A DNA stretch of 64,000 nt from an uncultured Oleispira sp. (GTDB taxonomy: Bacteria > Pseudomonadota > Gammaproteobacteria > Pseudomonadales > Oceanobacteraceae), in NCBI GenBank assembly GCA_913061415.1, contig CAJXUD010000001.1, positions 534,505 through 598,504 on the forward strand. The letters run 5' to 3'. Every line of letters starts with the position of its first letter. The first letter of the stretch is position 1. Under the pieces are notes generated by a model. That model made no database searches and was not told the DNA's origin. It saw only the letters and a list, made by a program, of their open reading frames with translations. Below are positions 63,360 through 64,000 of the stretch, in pieces. The position numbers were made by a program, and so were the translations under genes.

Positions 63360-63407
63360 CCTTAACGTCGCAATCACGCACTTGTCGCGTGCATTGCCTT
63401 GTTAAGT
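63360..63407 (-). other. attC-like site A (48 bp)
   Basis: On the minus strand the site starts ACTTAAC (RYYYAAC, 63407-63401) and ends GTTAAGG (63366-63360). GCAATGCACGC and GCGTGATTGC pair inside with exactly one unpaired base on the first arm, the extrahelical-base asymmetry that orients integron recombination. It overlaps the 3' end of the acetyltransferase gene, a common feature of gene cassettes. Confidence 0.6.
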
Positions 63408-63844
63408 TTGAGCTTCATAGGCTGATAAACCAAGCCTGCCGATTCGGCCACTTCGCCACTAAGCTCAAACCCATAATTTTCATAAGCCGTCACTGAAGAT
63501 AGCGACGCGCTGACGGTAACAGTTTCAACCTTCGCATGATTTAAGGCGGATATAAGCAGCTTTCTTCCAATACCACTTTTCTGTGATTTTGGCCGAATAA
63601 AAAGCATCGCAACATGGCGACCTTCCTTTAGCTCGATGACGCCCTCGACATTTTCGTTGTTCTCAGCAACCAGCATCAAGTTATCGCCTCTCATCCTGTC
63701 GAGGAATGCATCGCGCGCAGCGATATTCGAAAAGGTTGTAATCCCCTCATCAGACAATGTACTTGCAACAGACAGCAAAAAAGAATCCATGCAAATTTCA
63801 CTTGCAGCTTCAAGGTCCTTCTCTTCCATCTTCCTGATAATCAT
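63374..63844 (-). CDS. GNAT-family N-acetyltransferase (gene cassette)
   Basis: The 156-residue protein has GNAT structure, with the acetyl-CoA loop in IRPKSQKSGIGRKLLISALN and the later VTAYENYGFELSGE. The ATG at 63844 has GGGAG seven bases upstream; the frame is open further up only through the attC-like site C. The C-terminus LNKAMHATSA is encoded by attC-like site A, as often in integron cassettes. The substrate is unknown. Confidence 0.82.
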   Translation of the reverse strand: MIIRKMEEKDLEAASEICMDSFLLSVASTLSDEGITTFSNIAARDAFLDRMRGDNLMLVAENNENVEGVIELKEGRHVAMLFIRPKSQKSGIGRKLLISALNHAKVETVTVSASLSSVTAYENYGFELSGEVAESAGLVYQPMKLKLNKAMHATSA

Positions 63845-63857
63845 CAATGTCTCCCAA

Positions 63858-63951
63858 GAACTTAACGCTAACCACAACTGCGTAGCAAGCTGGCACGTCT
63901 TTTTGCACAGAAAAAAACGTGACAGGTTGCGGAGTCAGATTGCTGGTTCTT
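63858..63951 (-). other. attC-like site C, first box replaced by a group II intron
   Basis: On the minus strand it ends with a perfect GTTAAGT box (63864-63858), 13 bases before the acetyltransferase start codon. GCAACCTGTCACG pairs with CGTGCCAGCTTGC (11 of 13) around an A/T-rich loop. The far end reads AAGAACCAGC, where RYYYAAC should precede AAG, but intron copy 2 starts at that point. Confidence 0.5.
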
Positions 63952-64000
63952 GTGTACGCCCAGCATGGGCATGAACTAATGAGGTGAAAGTCCTCTGTAG
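63952..64000 (+). mobile_element. Group II intron 5' end (copy 2), continues past the window
   Basis: GTGTACGCCCAGCATGGGCA followed by TGAACTAATGAGGTGAAAGT is the 5' end of a group II intron, and a 43-base overlap differs from copy 1 at only four positions. The GTG start fits the consensus better than copy 1. Whether it carries a reverse transcriptase cannot be seen. Confidence 0.7.

Overview
The window is chromosomal DNA from a gammaproteobacterium with moderate to low GC, most likely a marine member of the Oceanospirillales (I infer something near Oleispira, Thalassolituus or Bermanella; no rRNA marker is present). Gene order repeatedly matches Pseudomonas: pgi-panD-panC-panB-folK-pcnB-cbrB-cbrA-cbrX-gluQ-dksA, psd-rhdA-HDOD-motA-motB-rsgA-orn, argA-argE-CYTH-GspE-like ATPase, and a ferredoxin reductase plus desaturase pair. 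The tolC/nudF/yqiB/cpdA/yqiA block matches E. coli.

Layout. 1-3762: YqaA-type membrane protein (cut by the window edge), 2H phosphoesterase, DUF481 outer-membrane protein, MATE transporter, Mpo1-like protein. 3920-4030: a long palindromic repeat. 4080-9957: thiolase, pgi, pantothenate genes, folK. 10003-17315: pcnB, a 1.3 kb non-coding block, then cbrB, cbrA and the small cbrX. 17396-20980: gluQ, dksA, an aminotransferase, sfsA. 21078-24535: two uncharacterised paralogous envelope proteins. 24656-34286: Rieske protein, FecCD-type ABC permease and ATPase, psd, rhdA, HDOD protein, motAB, rsgA, orn. 34361-44175: LOG protein, MtfA/SEC-C, argA, argE, CYTH protein, GspE-like ATPase, small proteins. 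44303-48199: heptose and Kdo genes. 48251-50561: desaturase operon behind a 40-bp palindrome. 50682-57639: tolC, nudF, yqiB, cpdA, yqiA and an EAL protein. 57642-60563: AzlCD, transglutaminase, SRPBCC membrane protein. About 60600 to the end: an accessory region.

Two systems stand out. First, the non-coding block between cbrB and pcnB, where Pseudomonas carries the Hfq-sequestering RNA crcZ, holds two tandem CrcZ-like RNAs on the minus strand. Each starts at its own good sigma-54 promoter with the same TTGGCACGCT core, carries five A-rich AANAANAA motifs, and ends in a strong hairpin with the last motif in its loop. TGTTAC/GTAACA hexamers, like the CbrB sites of Pseudomonas, sit upstream of each promoter; a perfect TGTTAC-N5-GTAACA also sits in front of cbrX-cbrA. 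This is a complete carbon catabolite repression control unit with a duplicated RNA output.

Second, the right end looks like a piece of a chromosomal integron cassette array read on the minus strand, with no integrase in view. Five attC-like palindromes separate small genes: a zinc-ribbon membrane protein, a flavin-fold protein, an exported protein, a broken gene, a YefM-YoeB toxin-antitoxin pair and an acetyltransferase. Two copies of the same group II intron, both on the plus strand, begin exactly where the first box (R'') of two of these attC sites should be. One copy is complete-looking but has no reverse transcriptase; the other runs off the window end.
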